Positions 13,401-22,971 of a stretch of DNA of 64,000 nt are shown here, piece after piece. The position numbers were made by a program, and so were the translations under genes. Origin of the DNA: Blastomussa wellsi (Eukaryota; Cnidaria; Anthozoa; Scleractinia; Plerogyridae); contig OX393568.1 of assembly GCA_947652115.1 (NCBI GenBank), forward strand, positions 20,901,944 to 20,965,943, in the 5' to 3' direction. The notes below the pieces were generated by a model that was not told where the DNA came from, made no database searches, and was given only the letters and a program-made list of their open reading frames with translations. Every line of letters starts with the position of its first letter. Position 1 is the first letter of the stretch.

Positions 13401-14277
13401 GTTCGCTCGGCGACAGAGCTTTTTTGTTTTATTCTATATACCGATTGCTGGTGTTGACGGCATCTAGCTGGGCCGATCGCGATTATCAAAGGTGTTTTCG
13501 GGTTCATTGTGTCTTAAAACAAAAAATTAAAAATTCTCACCGGTAGTGAAGTTAAATTGTTACAAGATAGATCAACCATCGTTGCCTTGGGCAATGACGC
13601 CTGCGGGAGAGAATAAATAACATCAGAAAAGATCATAAAAAATGAAACAAAAATACATATTATGTTCGAATGCTGAAACAACTAAATAGATTACCACTAT
13701 ATTCACCAATTCATCATAGCAGTCCGATTGGCAGATTTGCGATCGAGTTTATAATGACCACTAAAACGAAGCCAGCAACTTCTTTCATTTCGAAAATATT
13801 CCTTAATCATTTATGAACTTCTAATTGCCAGCTCCGTCTCACATACATAATTTGTACAGCGTTGCTTCACCTGCAAAGTGATCGAGTGACTTTTACCGAG
13901 GACTTCTAATGGACATATTCAGGAGCTCATAGCAATTCTTTCAGAATAACAATTATTTGCTATATCCCAATCACCATTTGAACAGCAAACAACAGACATA
14001 ATTTAGCAAACCTACACAACTATTATACCCAGAAAATTCAGCAATAAACTGGCTGGGGGTCTTACAATTAATGATGAAACGAAATTTATCCGACAGAGCG
14101 AACACGAAAACCTACACGCGGTTCGTCCGCTTAACTGTGATCGGACGAATCGGACGCGAAAAAAAAAACACTCACCATTTCTCGCACAGGCACTTTAGCT
14201 AAGTTGCACAGACTCAGGTCTAGCTCTTCTCCATCAAGCTTATCCTTGATCTCCTCTTTGGACAGTTTTCTAGTCAT
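4159..14277 (-). CDS. LRRC59: LRRC59-like leucine-rich repeat protein (8 exons)
   Basis: Animal LRRC59 is a tail-anchored ER/nuclear-envelope protein with cytosolic leucine-rich repeats, linked to ribosome binding and nuclear import. Coding exons in transcript order are 14176-14277, 13541-13600, 8985-9248, 8343-8415, 6528-6680, 6054-6110, 5910-5936 and 4159-4289, all with AG acceptors and GT donors in compatible phase. The product is about 288 residues, against 307 in human. In order it has the N-terminal KLDGEELDLSLCNL block, four to five LRRs (LDLSKNALTELP type), the CKQCA motif after the repeats, a charged coiled coil (residues ~150-225), a basic linker, one hydrophobic segment (~248-272) and a short lumenal tail. 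The family call is firm. The weakest point is exon 7, whose donor is a choice between two sites. Confidence 0.88.
4306..4525. repeat. Foldback element next to an LRRC59-like splice acceptor
   Basis: The ends CATTTTACAGTTCTGTG and CACAGAACTGTAAAATGG are inverted copies about 190 bp apart. The left end lies only 16 bp upstream (in transcript direction) of the last LRRC59-like exon. A partial copy of the right half recurs at 15600-15651. Confidence 0.75.
4715..4880 (-). repeat. SINE fragment, reverse orientation
   Basis: Contains CCTGGATGGGATGCTAGTCC followed by the ATCACAAGG and CAGCATT blocks. This is the reverse complement of the body of the SINE family seen also at 5352, 19248, 26402 and 32268. 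Confidence 0.65.
5200..5345 (-). repeat. SINE fragment, head end, reverse orientation
   Basis: Shows the family blocks AGGCACCATGAG, GTGTCTTGCCCAGGAAGACA and the tRNA-derived head ending at TTTAGCCACC, all in reverse orientation. It abuts the forward SINE starting at 5352, so the two heads face each other. Confidence 0.6.
5352..5590 (+). repeat. tRNA-derived SINE, forward copy
   Basis: It begins with a tRNA-like head (CTAATGGTTAGTGCGCTGGA), then GTTCTTGGGCAAGACTCTC, a CACCCAGGTGTATA block, GTGATGGACTAGCATCTCA and a 3' part with AATGCTACAGAAGCC. The order matches the longer copy at 32268-32552. Confidence 0.75.
5910..5936 (-). CDS. LRRC59: LRRC59-like exon 7 (short linker exon, donor uncertain)
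   Basis: The linker exon starts after TTACTAG and encodes VYMAKVGAR. With the donor GTGACA at 5909 the frame joins cleanly to the membrane exon. A stronger donor (GTAAGA) lies 27 bp further on, making the exon 5883-5936, but joining that to exon 8 gives an immediate TAG. The short form is chosen for frame continuity. An unseen extra exon is the alternative. Confidence 0.55.
6054..6110 (-). CDS. LRRC59: LRRC59-like exon 6
   Basis: A 57 bp exon with a TTTTTGTAG acceptor and GTAAGT donor. It encodes AQEEFMETRPVKQDVPPQT, the start of the linker before the membrane segment. Confidence 0.75.
6266..6367. repeat. 51 bp direct tandem duplication
   Basis: GTTCAGGGGTTTCAAAATGT occurs at 6266 and again at 6317. 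A related single copy with the same GTCGACTGGAAGAGTA-GGCGGCTG continuation lies at 12022-12078, so this is part of a dispersed repeat family. Confidence 0.75.
6528..6680 (-). CDS. LRRC59: LRRC59-like exon 5 (coiled coil)
   Basis: A 153 bp exon of almost entirely Lys/Glu/Gln/Arg codons, encoding the coiled coil (EKEQIQRQLKKRQRQQEKQL and on). The acceptor is GTTATAG and the donor GTAAAG. Confidence 0.85.
6802..7133. mobile_element. hAT-like MITE with CAGGG ends
   Basis: The terminal inverted repeats are CAGGGCTCGACACTAAC and GTTAGTGTCGAGCCCTG. The five bases TCCAA directly flank both ends and look like a target-site duplication. The interior is rich in CTAGTGGCTAGT-type motifs and has no coding capacity. 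It sits in the LRRC59-like intron between exons 4 and 5. Confidence 0.8.
7238..7448. repeat. Tandem pair of short foldback elements
   Basis: Two nearly identical ~97 bp units (7238-7334 and 7349-7448) each begin with TTAACCCTTTAAG and end with CTTGGGACTTAA plus GGTTAA. Each unit can fold on itself, with an inner GTCTAACGCCAGAC hairpin. They differ at a few positions only. Confidence 0.75.
8343..8415 (-). CDS. LRRC59: LRRC59-like exon 4
   Basis: This exon encodes VLRHLKVLAENEEQQNLVRI and the start of the charged helix, with a GTGAGC donor. It matches the segment that follows the cysteine motif in LRRC59. Confidence 0.85.
8681..8848. repeat. Foldback MITE, family with AATTGGTC-type ends, copy 1
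   Basis: Left arm AATTGGCAATTCCAATATAT to CTAACATG pairs with right arm CATGTTAGAATTTTAATATA to GGAATTGGTC. The inner arms contain GAGGCTT-GGGAATAAA. A second copy with the same organisation lies at 24578-24738, and a one-arm remnant near 49165-49200. Confidence 0.8.
8985..9248 (-). CDS. LRRC59: LRRC59-like exon 3 (LRR block)
   Basis: This exon encodes three to four leucine-rich repeats (for example LVRLDLSKNALTELPEDFG) and the ECKQCAIN motif. It is flanked by a TTTACAG acceptor and a GTAAGT donor. Confidence 0.92.
9480..13540. other. Long LRRC59-like intron 2, repeat-bearing
   Basis: No exon is recognised in this 4 kb. It includes a long G homopolymer near 9856, a C/G-rich repeat at 12080-12180 rich in CGCGAAAT, and the single-copy relative of the 6266 repeat. 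The open frame at 12368-12553 is probably repeat-derived. Confidence 0.6.
13541..13600 (-). CDS. LRRC59: LRRC59-like exon 2
   Basis: A 60 bp in-phase exon between a CCCGCAG acceptor and a GTGAGA donor. It encodes ASLPKATMVDLSCNNLTSLP, the first full leucine-rich repeat. Confidence 0.9.
14176..14277 (-). CDS. LRRC59: LRRC59-like exon 1 (start codon)
   Basis: This exon starts with ATG at 14277 and ends before a GTGAG donor. It encodes MTRKLSKEEIKDKLDGEELD followed by LSLCNLAKVPVREM, matching the LRRC59 N-terminus. Confidence 0.9.
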
Positions 14278-14281
14278 CTTT

Positions 14282-14517
14282 TGTGGCCAAATTTTCTACA
14301 CCAGCTGAGAAATAATGTGTAATCGGTTGTGTAATCGTCATCCCAAACCAGTCTGAGCCCGCTGTACTTTTTGAAGACTAGCGGTGTAAAATGGTCAAAG
14401 TAGTTCCCAGGGTCTTCAAGCTTAATGTCACGCAAGCAAATAATAGTGCATTGTCCACGGTTGTTGTGAATGAGTTTCAATTAGATAAATTAGATCAATT
14501 AGATTTTTAGATTTACA
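14282..14517 (-). mobile_element. Inverted, internally deleted Penelope-like fragment
   Basis: Read on the minus strand, 14517 to about 14456 repeats sequence found on the plus strand at 14768-14800 and then at about 14971-14996 (the ACTCATTCACAACAACC coding block). The ~170 bp between those blocks is missing. It is therefore an inverted partial copy of the neighbouring element with an internal deletion. The rest, down to the LRRC59 start codon, is unassigned. Confidence 0.55.
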
Positions 14518-14559
14518 GCGGGCGGAGGAATGTAGAATGTTCAAATTCGTCTCCACCTG

Positions 14560-15088
14560 TCGTTGCTTATAAAAGGACTCCTAACTTACGCGATCTTTTG
14601 GTGCGAACGCAGTTGCTTGACAACACTAATCAATAACCAAAACCACCCCCTGGCATTTATAAGTGTAATCACCCTCGCTGCCTCACCTGCCCGTTCTTAC
14701 AAGAAGGCCAAACTAAATACACTTTCTCTGCAACTAAAGAAGAACGACGCATAAATGATAATTTAATTGTAAATCTAAAAATCTAATTTATCTAATTGAA
14801 TGTAAGAAGTGCACAAAACAGTACATCGGAGAGACTAAACGCCAGCTAAACGAACGCTTTGGCGAACATCGTCGTTCCATCCAGAATCACCATCAGCTTA
14901 TCAAGCCCACTCCTGTTTCTGCACATTTCAACCAACCTGGCCACTCCATTGACCATCTTCTTTTAACTCCCTTGGAACTCATTCACAACAACCGTGACTC
15001 CGTACGAAAAGCACGTGAGGCACATCTCATAAACAAGGCAATAACACTTGAGCCGCTTGGTATTAATAGACGCGATGAACAAAATTAG
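14560..15088 (+). pseudogene. Penelope-like retroelement C-terminal fragment with GIY-YIG domain
   Basis: The first part reads AYKRTPNLRDLLVRTQLL, an in-frame stop, then GIYKCNHPRCLTCPF. After a frameshift near 14770 the second part reads LIYLIECKKCTKQYIGETKR and on to a TAG at 15086-15088. The IYLIECKKC-YIGET signature is the GIY-YIG endonuclease of Penelope-like elements, and the PNLRDLLV-CNHPRCLTC block is the usual connector before it. The reverse transcriptase part is absent. The stop and frameshift make this a dead fragment. It lies about 280 bp upstream of the LRRC59-like start codon, in the opposite orientation. Confidence 0.8.
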
Positions 15089-15189
15089 ACACTTTTTAAC
15101 CTATCATAGCTTCTTATTTTATATTTCAAAGCTCTTATATGTAACGGTCATTTTGTATTTTTTGCATTCATTTTCTTTAAGCCCCCGTA

Positions 15190-15230
15190 GAAGGTTTGTT
15201 TTTCAAACCGAAATATCGGGAAAATATATT
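15190..15230 (+). repeat. Penelope-tail hairpin motif
   Basis: CCCCGTAGAAGGTTTG, a short T-rich loop, then CAAACCGAAATATCGGG. The hairpin followed by GAAA sits about 100 bp downstream of the GIY-YIG fragment and has the layout of the 27559-27622 motif, with the first core box degraded. Confidence 0.5.
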
Positions 15231-15407
15231 GTACTTGTTTTTATGTGATTGCATTTCTGTTTTAATTTCTTCTCTTCGCCGTGGGGATCAGTCTACGTTT
15301 TTTGCATAGTATCTTTTGATTTTAACTGATCCAGGTCTACAAAGATCCGGCACCATTCATTGGTTTGTCGTTGTGGTCTTGCCGATATTAGAAGATTTGT
15401 AACTAAA

Positions 15408-15593
15408 GGCCTGATTACATGAGCTGGGCTGGCCCGGTTTGCCGGGATGGTTTGCTTTGTCGGCTAACCGGGCTGGCCCGGTTGTCATGTAATCGCGAAG
15501 TTGATTTTTGGTGCGTTTAACAGACGTCCCGAGATCTCGGCAAACTGAAACAAGCCCGGCTAACCGGGCCAGCCCGGCTCATGTAATCAGGCC
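15408..15593. repeat. GC-rich foldback MITE
   Basis: The ends GGCCTGATTACATGAGC and GCTCATGTAATCAGGCC are inverted. Inside, GGGCTGGCCCGG-type blocks are repeated in both orientations, allowing extensive secondary structure. No coding capacity. Confidence 0.8.
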
Positions 15594-17367
15594 CAAACCA
15601 AGGTCACCTTCAGCCTCAATTCCACTCAAAGGCTTGGTAACTAAGCACAGAACACGTGGCGTCAGAAAAAAAATAAAATTAAAAATTTTGAGTTTTCAAC
15701 TTCATCACACGTCATCAGGTAAAAGCCGTTTTAAACATATATCTGCTGGCCTGTTTTCAGCTCGGTACACGGCTTTGTTTTGAAAATAGAACAGTTTGAA
15801 TTTCAGATTTTTCACAATGAGTGACATCGGCATCGTTTTCTGGTAGACTTGCCACAAGTCGACCTCATGAATTTCAGGGCAGAACTGAATAAACAAGATG
15901 AAGGACTTTTCAGAAAGTCTATGTTTCTGGGTAACATGCATGTTACGTGCGCGAAAATATCGATTCGCCTTATGTTTTCGAGTTCTGAGTAACCGATATG
16001 TTGAGGGAAGTATCTATGTGAATGTTTTCAAGTTTAACAAAGAGAAGAAACGTTCTGAAAGAGCCAAAGTAAACTCCAGATGTTTCCACTGGTTTCTGGT
16101 CGCCATGTTGGAGTCCCTCAGAGGGGCTCCAACATGGCGTCTCGATACTAAACACTATAATTTTCAGTGATACACTTTGCCGAATAACTCGAGCTCGGAA
16201 TATCGTACCTCCCCGCAACTTTGGCATGTTGTTTATTTATTACTCTTCTACGATATTCAATTTCTTGCCTCAATTTATTGAATGGTAAGCGATTTTATTT
16301 CTTGCGTGCGTGAAGCTTGCGTGATACTTGCGTGACGTGAAAACCATCAGAAGCGTGCAAGCAATGAATTTCCACATGTTGTAGGAGATATAAAATACAG
16401 TAAATGAACAATTTCTCCAAGTCTCAGCAAATTTGCTGAGCCCAGTATGAAGATTGGAGAAGTCATGCCGGCCGCCCGCCATATTTGTGTCCTTCCGAGG
16501 GGAACAAATATGGCCGTTAGACGCCCGAGAAACCATCTAGAGCCCAAGTTTGCTATAGTAGCCACTTCTTTTGGCTCATGAGCTAATATACGTCCACATT
16601 ATGCAAAGTCCAACACCAAAAATTGCCTTTTATAGTGCAACCCTGTACTTAAACATGGGTCACGTATCCCCCGGGCATGGCGGAGTGATTGCCCTTGTTT
16701 TCTTCGCCGCTGCTGCACCTCGTTGGCCATTCGCCGGCATGGAAAACGGCTCGGACTCGAAGTATAATTGTTAAATAGAAAGCAATGGGAAAACCAATCA
16801 GATTCGCCGATGTCCAATAGAACAAGGGTGAGTTCCTATTGCCGGTTTGCACCCAATCCCGAGAGATTCAAATGACGATAAGCGTGGCGGCCATGTTAAA
16901 TGACCAAACTAAAGAGGCTTACCAGTAATCTTTTAATTTGTTCATGTCATCCAACATGGCGTCGATGACGTCACTTGAAAACCAAGAATAAAGATGATAA
17001 TTATCCTAATTACTTTCATTGCCCTATGATTCACCGTCTCAGATCAGCTGAAGTACAAATATTTAATAAAAAGAATATCTTCCGAGTCCTGAAGCGGGTG
17101 ATATAACATGTTTAATTTGTTTGTTTTGCTATATCCGGATAAGCGCCCATTACGTTTATATTTCTGCAACCGATGGATCAATTATCTCCTTTTACCACCT
17201 TAAGGCAAGAATATCCGTTATTATTTGTTAAAATCATTTCTTATTTATAGCAATTTGAAACTTTAAACGAGTCATTACTTAACTAAATAATTAAATTTCC
17301 ATAACTTTGTTGACATCACAAGTCGTGCCTCGATACATCGCCTCGCAGTAGCGTTAAACCGTTACTA
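15594..17367. other. Intergenic stretch with short hairpins
   Basis: No gene recognised. Two compact hairpins stand out: 16101-16139 (CGCCATGTTGGAG ... CTCCAACATGGCG) and 16478-16514 (GCCATATTTGT ... ACAAATATGGC). Both are common-looking mini-foldback repeats. This interval would hold the promoter of the downstream PAN-EGF-LamG gene, but I could not place a core promoter. Confidence 0.5.
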
Positions 17368-17748
17368 ATGATGTTTGGGGATATTTATCAAGTGAAAATT
17401 CCAACAGTTGTCTTCTTCTCAAACTTGATTTATCGAGCAGTAAGCGATGTTTACGTCGACGGCAGTAGAGGTTTGAAACGGGACTCACGGCTGGGCGTCG
17501 CTTACGCCAATTTTGTCGCGCACAAATTTAGCCGCCTGGACTTGGATCCTTTGGTATCCGTATCAGTGCAAGAGATTCGAGAGTGCGGTAAACTTTGCGT
17601 TGATCATGTGTCGTGTCTTTCTTTCAACTGCGCGGCGTTCCGTGACAACCTGGAAAGAAAAATGTTGTGCCAACTTTTGCTAAGCGATAAATACAACAAA
17701 TCAAGCATGTTCGGGCCGAGTCCGATATTCCATCACTTCAGTATAAAG
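17368..17748 (+). CDS. PAN-EGF-LamG gene exon 1 (PAN/apple module)
   Basis: Encodes the N-terminal hydrophobic stretch and the cysteine-rich PAN/apple-like module, and ends at AAG before a GTGGGT donor in phase 0. Confidence 0.75.
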
Positions 17749-20700
17749 GTGGGTACAACTGAAAATTATTCCTTTTACTCGTTTGAGTTTCTAGGTGGGA
17801 CCTTTCTAGATTGAAATGTATTGATTAAGCTTGAAATCTGCTTGAAGTGTTTATTCTTTGTTGTTTTTTTTTTAATTTGCTATCACCCATGCAGGTGAAT
17901 TTATAAACACAAGTTACTTTTCAATCAAGATACAGTTTTTGGGCATGCAATATACTTTAATAAAACGTAAACCTAAACGTTCGTTAACCTTTATGAAACC
18001 CCTTTTGCCTAATTGTACCGGGATGGATTTCGCTGCGAAGTCGGTCGACACATAAAGCAGGTGTTAGGTGATTTTACATTATACGCTTTGTCAAATAAGC
18101 ATCATTACCAAATGAAGAATGATGGAAGATTATTGCAAAAAAAAGAATCGAGTGTATGTCTCAATGCCACGTTGCTTTTGTCCATAATATTCGCTTTGAT
18201 TAACATAACCATTTAAAAGACAAAGTATAAAAACCTTATGCATTCGTAAACCACGTCATCACGCTAGGGCCCTAGTCAGCCTCCGCCATTTTCGATGCCA
18301 TCGAAATTATGGAAATTATATATATGGTGAAGCGAAACCTTATTGTATTGCTGTAAGTTATGTTACTGGAAGTGCTTAATTATCAATTTAGCAAATTTTC
18401 CAGTGATTTCTTTCGTTTCGACACGCTCAGCGTAAAATATGATACGGCACTCTAGCATGTAAACAATAACAAAGGTGTGGCTGACTAGGGCCCTTTGAGC
18501 CTTTAGCCTGCCGCAAGCTAAAGTCGAAAGCGTTCGTTGCTATGTAAATTTTGATTTTATTGTTTCTTTTTTGCGGGAACAGAGTCCTTGCTCTAGAAGT
18601 CCTTGTATGAACAATGCAACCTGTGTGGCTAAGTACGAGAGCAACGACTACACGTGTGTCTGTGTTCCGGGGTACGGAGGACGGTACTGCGAAATAGGTA
18701 ATTATACATTTTAACTTAAAACGATTAACTTCGTTTGTACATTTTGACGCATAAATAAAGTTTCTTCCTTCCTTCCTTCCTTCCTTACTTACTTACTTGA
18801 TAACTTACTTAGTTACCAAAGGATTAATGTGCTTGTTAGGTTGTTTATCTGGTGAAGCAAGCTAGTTTAGCATGTTGAATGCGAACCGGAGGTGGTCTTC
18901 GCAGGTTGTTGTAGAGTTATTGTAGAGCTGTTATTGTAGAGCGCTTTTCTTCAGCTGCCAATCGCCCAAGGCGTTATGCATTATTGCCACGAATAATTCC
19001 GGATTCTCTGACTTGACTCCAGATCAAAATCCGTTAAGACCAACGAAATTCTCTTCACACAACTTTGCTTGCATCTAACACCACACAGAAGTTTGTTGTC
19101 TTATCTTCCAACCAATCAGGGTGAGGTATACATTTCTTGGCTCACCTTGGTACAAGAACCTATGACATTTTTCTTTCCTTTTTTTCACGAAACTGTATTT
19201 TCACAATACACTCCTTACAGTAAACTGATACGTATATTATAACGTACAGCTTCTTTACTAATTGTTCTTGGGCAAGACTTTTTACTCTCACAGTACACCT
19301 CTTCACCAGGTGTATAAATGGGTACCGGCGAATTTACGGCTGGGGGGTAACCCTGCGGTGGACTAGCATCCCATCCAGGGGAGAGTAGAAATAATCTCTG
19401 TCGCTTCATGCTAAGGAAACCGGGATAAGCTTTGGCCTGATGGGCCACTAGGCTCGTATGCACACATTACCATTTTTATATCTTACACAATTACCAAAAG
19501 GGACCGTAGCCAAACTTTTGAAATGGGTGTAGAAAAAGTTGTGAGCACTAAATATTTGGAACACATTAACGAGATCGTTTTGAACGCCGACAGAATTACT
19601 TTGAAGTTTAAAAGCTTTGGGGAAAGGGCTCCCAAAGTGAGTGGCCTCGTGTAAGAACGTTTGAAGGGTAGAAAACACAATAGCCTTCATTTGGCTTCAA
19701 AATAAACCCGTCATTTCCTCAAAGCTCTCTCTCTCTCGGAAAACGTTGCCTTTCGGAACAGATAACGTACGCGGTGGAATATCCGTGCACATTTATGAGC
19801 CGAATGGAGGCTGTAGTTTACATAATGTGATCAGTGATCTTTTATTTTCCAAGATATCAATGAGTGTGCCAGTGATCCTTGTTTAAATAGTGGAGTATGC
19901 AGTGACCTAGTCAATGGATACACTTGCAGTTGTATTTCAGGATACACCGGTGGCCATTGCGAGATAGGTATGTAAGATTCTCCTGGTAAATATTACTCTA
20001 AATAAGAACACTCGGCTTTGTTGCTATGAAAAGAGAAGCTTTCTGTCCGTTCGTCGGTAGGTCCTTCCTTACACCTATCTTTCGTGCGTCTGACTAACCA
20101 TGAACTGATTTCCCAAGCCCCCGACCTCCACCCTGCTTATCTGCCTCCTTCCACTACTCCTTGTCTCCATGCCTTCCTATCTCCTTTTATTCCTGCCTAC
20201 CTGCCTCCGTGCTGCTCCATGCCACCATACTTTCTCTACCTCCCTGCCTTTCTGCCTCCATTCTGCTCCATGGCTCCATGCACCATGCACTTCTGTCTTC
20301 CTGCCGCTCCATGCCATCACGCCTCACTGACTCCCTGCCGCTCCATGCCACCATGCCACTCAACCTACCTGGATTCCTGCCTCCCTGCCTCTCGTTCCTG
20401 CTATCCTTTCTCCCTGCCTCCATACCGCCATGTCTCCCTTCTTTCCTCAGCCTTCCTACCGGCTTCCTGCCTCCATGCATGCCTTCATGTCTCCTTAGCT
20501 TGCATTCCTGCCTCCCTGTCCACTTTTTCACTAACTTTATACCAATCCGCTTTCTTACGTTCCTGCCTCCGGCTTCCTTTCCTCTTTGCTCGCCTGTCTA
20601 CCAACTACCTCCTCACCTTCTCTTCGCCCACCGATTCATTTTTGGAATACATTTTATTGAATCAACGGTTCCCAACCATAAAATATTTTAATTTGTCTCA

Positions 20701-21948
20701 TTTTGCCTTAGACGTTGATGAGTGTTCCAGCAACCCGTGTTTGAATGGTGGGACGTGTGTTGATGGTGTGAACAAATTTAGCTGCAATTGTCCTACATAT
20801 ATTATTGGAATAACATGCGGGACAATAGGTGTGTTTGTCTACTTTTTGTTGCTGGTAAACAAAGTTTTTGCCTGGATTGTTTTTTCAAGCTATGTAAAAT
20901 ATAGCGTGTTACCCTAAAGATAGGCTAAACGGGATGCTTTTCAAGTTAACTAGAGAGAATCATTTAGTCTAGCCAGTGTGGTGTTTAGAATAGCCGAAGT
21001 GCTATTCAGTTCCTGCATTTAGTCGCTCTTCTCCTGCAATCCTATATCAGCATTGACTTGAACATTAATTTGACTCGGGCCCTGATTTTATTCGGAAAAT
21101 GGATTCAATCCCTTCATATGGGGTTTTATTGGTTAGAATCAGTGTGTAAGAACTGATATAGGTGCGTGTTTTCCCAAACGTTTTTCAAAACGTGTTTCTA
21201 GGTCTCCGAGGAGACAAATTCTGATCATGAACTTGCAGCCAATTTGTTTGCTGTATTTCAGTCTATTTCTCTCTCTCTCTCTCTCTCACTTTCCATATGG
21301 ATCATGTTTTTTTTTCCAGATGTGCAAAATCCAGTTGCCCTTTACCCTTTAACTGCCGCTTATACCACAAAGGACATGATGGGCAGTCAACCCGACGGAA
21401 TCTCCTCCAATGTACAGCTTGCAGTTGGACCCGACGGGGATGCGGAAGGCTCGTATCAGTTCTGGGGTACGTCCAACAGCTACATCGAGCTCCCAAATAA
21501 CGGTGGATTAGACACACAGTACTCACTGACGCTGGTGATGTGGGTGCTGCCAGAAGGACAAGATGGGCCTCTCTTCAACTATAGACCCTCTGGAAACTGG
21601 GCCGTTCACCTCTGGATAAATGGTGGCAATGTGTTTTTCCGTCTAACAAATAGAAATGGCTATGTTTCTCCTTACGCTTTGGTCAGTCCTGTTAACACCG
21701 GACAATGGATCTACGTCGCTGCTTCTTATGATTACAGTGCTGGAGTATCCAGAATGTGGATTGACGGAACACAAGTTGGGCAGTACAATGAGGGAGTCTT
21801 CACTTTGAGTACCTTTGCTAATGTCAGACTTGGCGTAAAAAGTGGCGACGTCAGGTACTTTAAAGGAAGAATTGCCAGGGTACAAGTTTACAACATAGCG
21901 CTAAATCGAGAACAAATTCTAGCCGTTAAAACAAGAGGGAATGGTTGA
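17368..21948 (+). CDS. Secreted PAN/apple-EGF-EGF-EGF-LamG protein (5 exons)
   Basis: Coding exons are 17368-17748, 18583-18697, 19854-19967, 20712-20828 and 21320-21948, with GT-AG junctions and phase-1 joins between the EGF modules, giving about 451 residues. The N-terminus has a hydrophobic stretch ([16 protein letters not shown]) that may be a signal peptide. A PAN/apple-type cysteine module follows (residues ~30-127: [16 protein letters not shown]). Then come three EGF repeats, the last two starting DINEC and DVDEC as in calcium-binding EGFs. The last ~210 residues form a LamG/concanavalin-like domain ending at TGA. No membrane segment is seen after the LamG domain, so secretion is inferred. 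This architecture suggests an extracellular adhesion or matrix role, but no ligand can be named. The start at 17368 is the first in-frame ATG of exon 1; an upstream non-coding exon is possible. Confidence 0.82.
18266..18493. repeat. Foldback element in intron 1 of the PAN-EGF-LamG gene
   Basis: The ends AGGGCCCTAGTCAGCC and GGCTGACTAGGGCCCT are perfect inverted repeats 228 bp apart end to end. Confidence 0.75.
18583..18697 (+). CDS. PAN-EGF-LamG gene exon 2 (EGF 1)
   Basis: Encodes one EGF module: [20 protein letters not shown] then [12 protein letters not shown]. It ends in phase 1 before GTAATT. Confidence 0.88.
19248..19455 (+). repeat. SINE copy in intron 2 of the PAN-EGF-LamG gene
   Basis: Contains TTGTTCTTGGGCAAGACT, AGGTGTATAAATGGGTACCG, GTGGACTAGCATCCCATCC and CGCTTCATGCTAAGGAAACC in family order, ending with CCTGATGGGCC. 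The tRNA-like head is largely lost. Confidence 0.75.
19854..19967 (+). CDS. PAN-EGF-LamG gene exon 3 (EGF 2, calcium-binding type)
   Basis: Encodes [20 protein letters not shown] and [12 protein letters not shown], a typical calcium-binding EGF start and end. Both junctions are phase 1. Confidence 0.9.
20120..20620. repeat. CT-rich imperfect microsatellite
   Basis: Long run of CTGCCTCC/CATGCC-type units within intron 3. It makes long but meaningless open frames on both strands, rich in Pro, Leu and Ser. Confidence 0.8.
20712..20828 (+). CDS. PAN-EGF-LamG gene exon 4 (EGF 3, calcium-binding type)
   Basis: Encodes [20 protein letters not shown] and the closing [12 protein letters not shown]. 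The acceptor is TGCCTTAG and the donor GTGTGT. Confidence 0.9.
21320..21948 (+). CDS. PAN-EGF-LamG gene exon 5 (LamG domain, stop)
   Basis: Follows a T-rich acceptor. It encodes a LamG/concanavalin-like fold with the landmarks [55 protein letters not shown] and [20 protein letters not shown], then stops. The part from 21797 on is duplicated downstream. Confidence 0.9.
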
Positions 21949-22971
21949 GGTATTCTTGCCGTAATCATAGAAATACCTTGTACGCCTAGTATGACGGACG
22001 ATTAGATACCCTAGGCAGGTCTTCTGCTGAGCAACAACACGAAGTAACTGACCCTCGTGCCTTCTCAAAACCGCCTAGATGTACTCCCCCTGGATGGAAT
22101 GCTAGTCAATCGAAGGTTCCACCCCAGCATCTTTACCTGATTAAATTGAACTGACAGTACGCCGGTATCCATTTATACACCAGGGTGGAGACAATCACTG
22201 CTAGATTCAACGGTGTATTACCCAAACGCAAAGGTGACAGCCGAGTTCAGCCACAAAAGTATCAAACCGGAGTCGAAACCATCATCCAATCACAGATCGC
22301 CGCGTCTAACCGTTTTCGACAACCCGAGCAGAAGTCAGCTTCATAGTCCAGGTGAATCCCCTGGACCTAATTATTCACTAATTAACGAAACCATGCAATT
22401 TATTATTCATCACGTTCGCGAGAAGCATCGCATTCCCATCGTATATGAAGTTGATATGCCTTATAACAAGTAGAGCTATAAAATATTTATATTCTAGCTA
22501 CTAAGTAATGCACACTATACACTTGTACATGTATGATTACATTAAACGTTGTAAATTTTGATGCCCGAGCCTAAATCGGCGAGAACGAAAGCTTTCTACT
22601 TTTGACCTGTAACTGTCATGCGTGGGGTTCTCTGACCCTCTGGCCCACATTCGTCCGACTCAATCTCGTTCTCAGAGTTTGCGTCATCCTTGCGTTATCC
22701 TTATCCTGCGGAACGGGAAACATGCTGACGAAAAGGATACCGCGGCCGGCTCTGGGAACGAGAATGCGTCCGACTCTCTTCTACCTGTCCAATTACTCTT
22801 ATGGGTTACGTTTGCTGCGAATGAAAGAAAACTATCATACAACACTAGTTACTCTTTCCAGTTTTGTTTTGCCAATGTATGCTAAATATGGATGTTCATT
22901 TATTCATTTTAACGGAGATGAGATTAAGTAAACATTTTCGCAATGACTAAGCTCCTTTCTCGACGCCTTTT
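21797..22971. repeat. Tandem segmental duplication, unit 1 (1175 bp)
   Basis: Covers the last ~150 bp of the LamG exon, the stop codon and the downstream flank including a reverse SINE piece. It is followed directly by unit 2 at an offset of exactly 1175 bp. Confidence 0.95.
22085..22200 (-). repeat. SINE fragment, reverse, inside duplication unit 1
   Basis: Contains CCTGGATGGAATGCTAGTC and CCGGTATCCATTTATACACC, the reverse complement of the SINE body. The same fragment recurs at 23260-23375 within unit 2. Confidence 0.7.

Noticed and set aside
20187..20531. Gly/Arg-rich open frame on the minus strand
   Set aside because: Complement of the same CT-rich microsatellite; no independent coding signal.
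20084..20917. Long open frame (277 codons) on the plus strand
   Set aside because: Most of it is a CT-rich microsatellite. Only the last part overlaps the real EGF exon 20712-20828.
22213..22473. Open frame repeated at 23388-23639 as a possible duplicated gene
   Set aside because: It spans a SINE fragment and 3' flank, the second copy is cut by a stop, and there is no splice or family support. The repetition is explained by the 1175 bp duplication.
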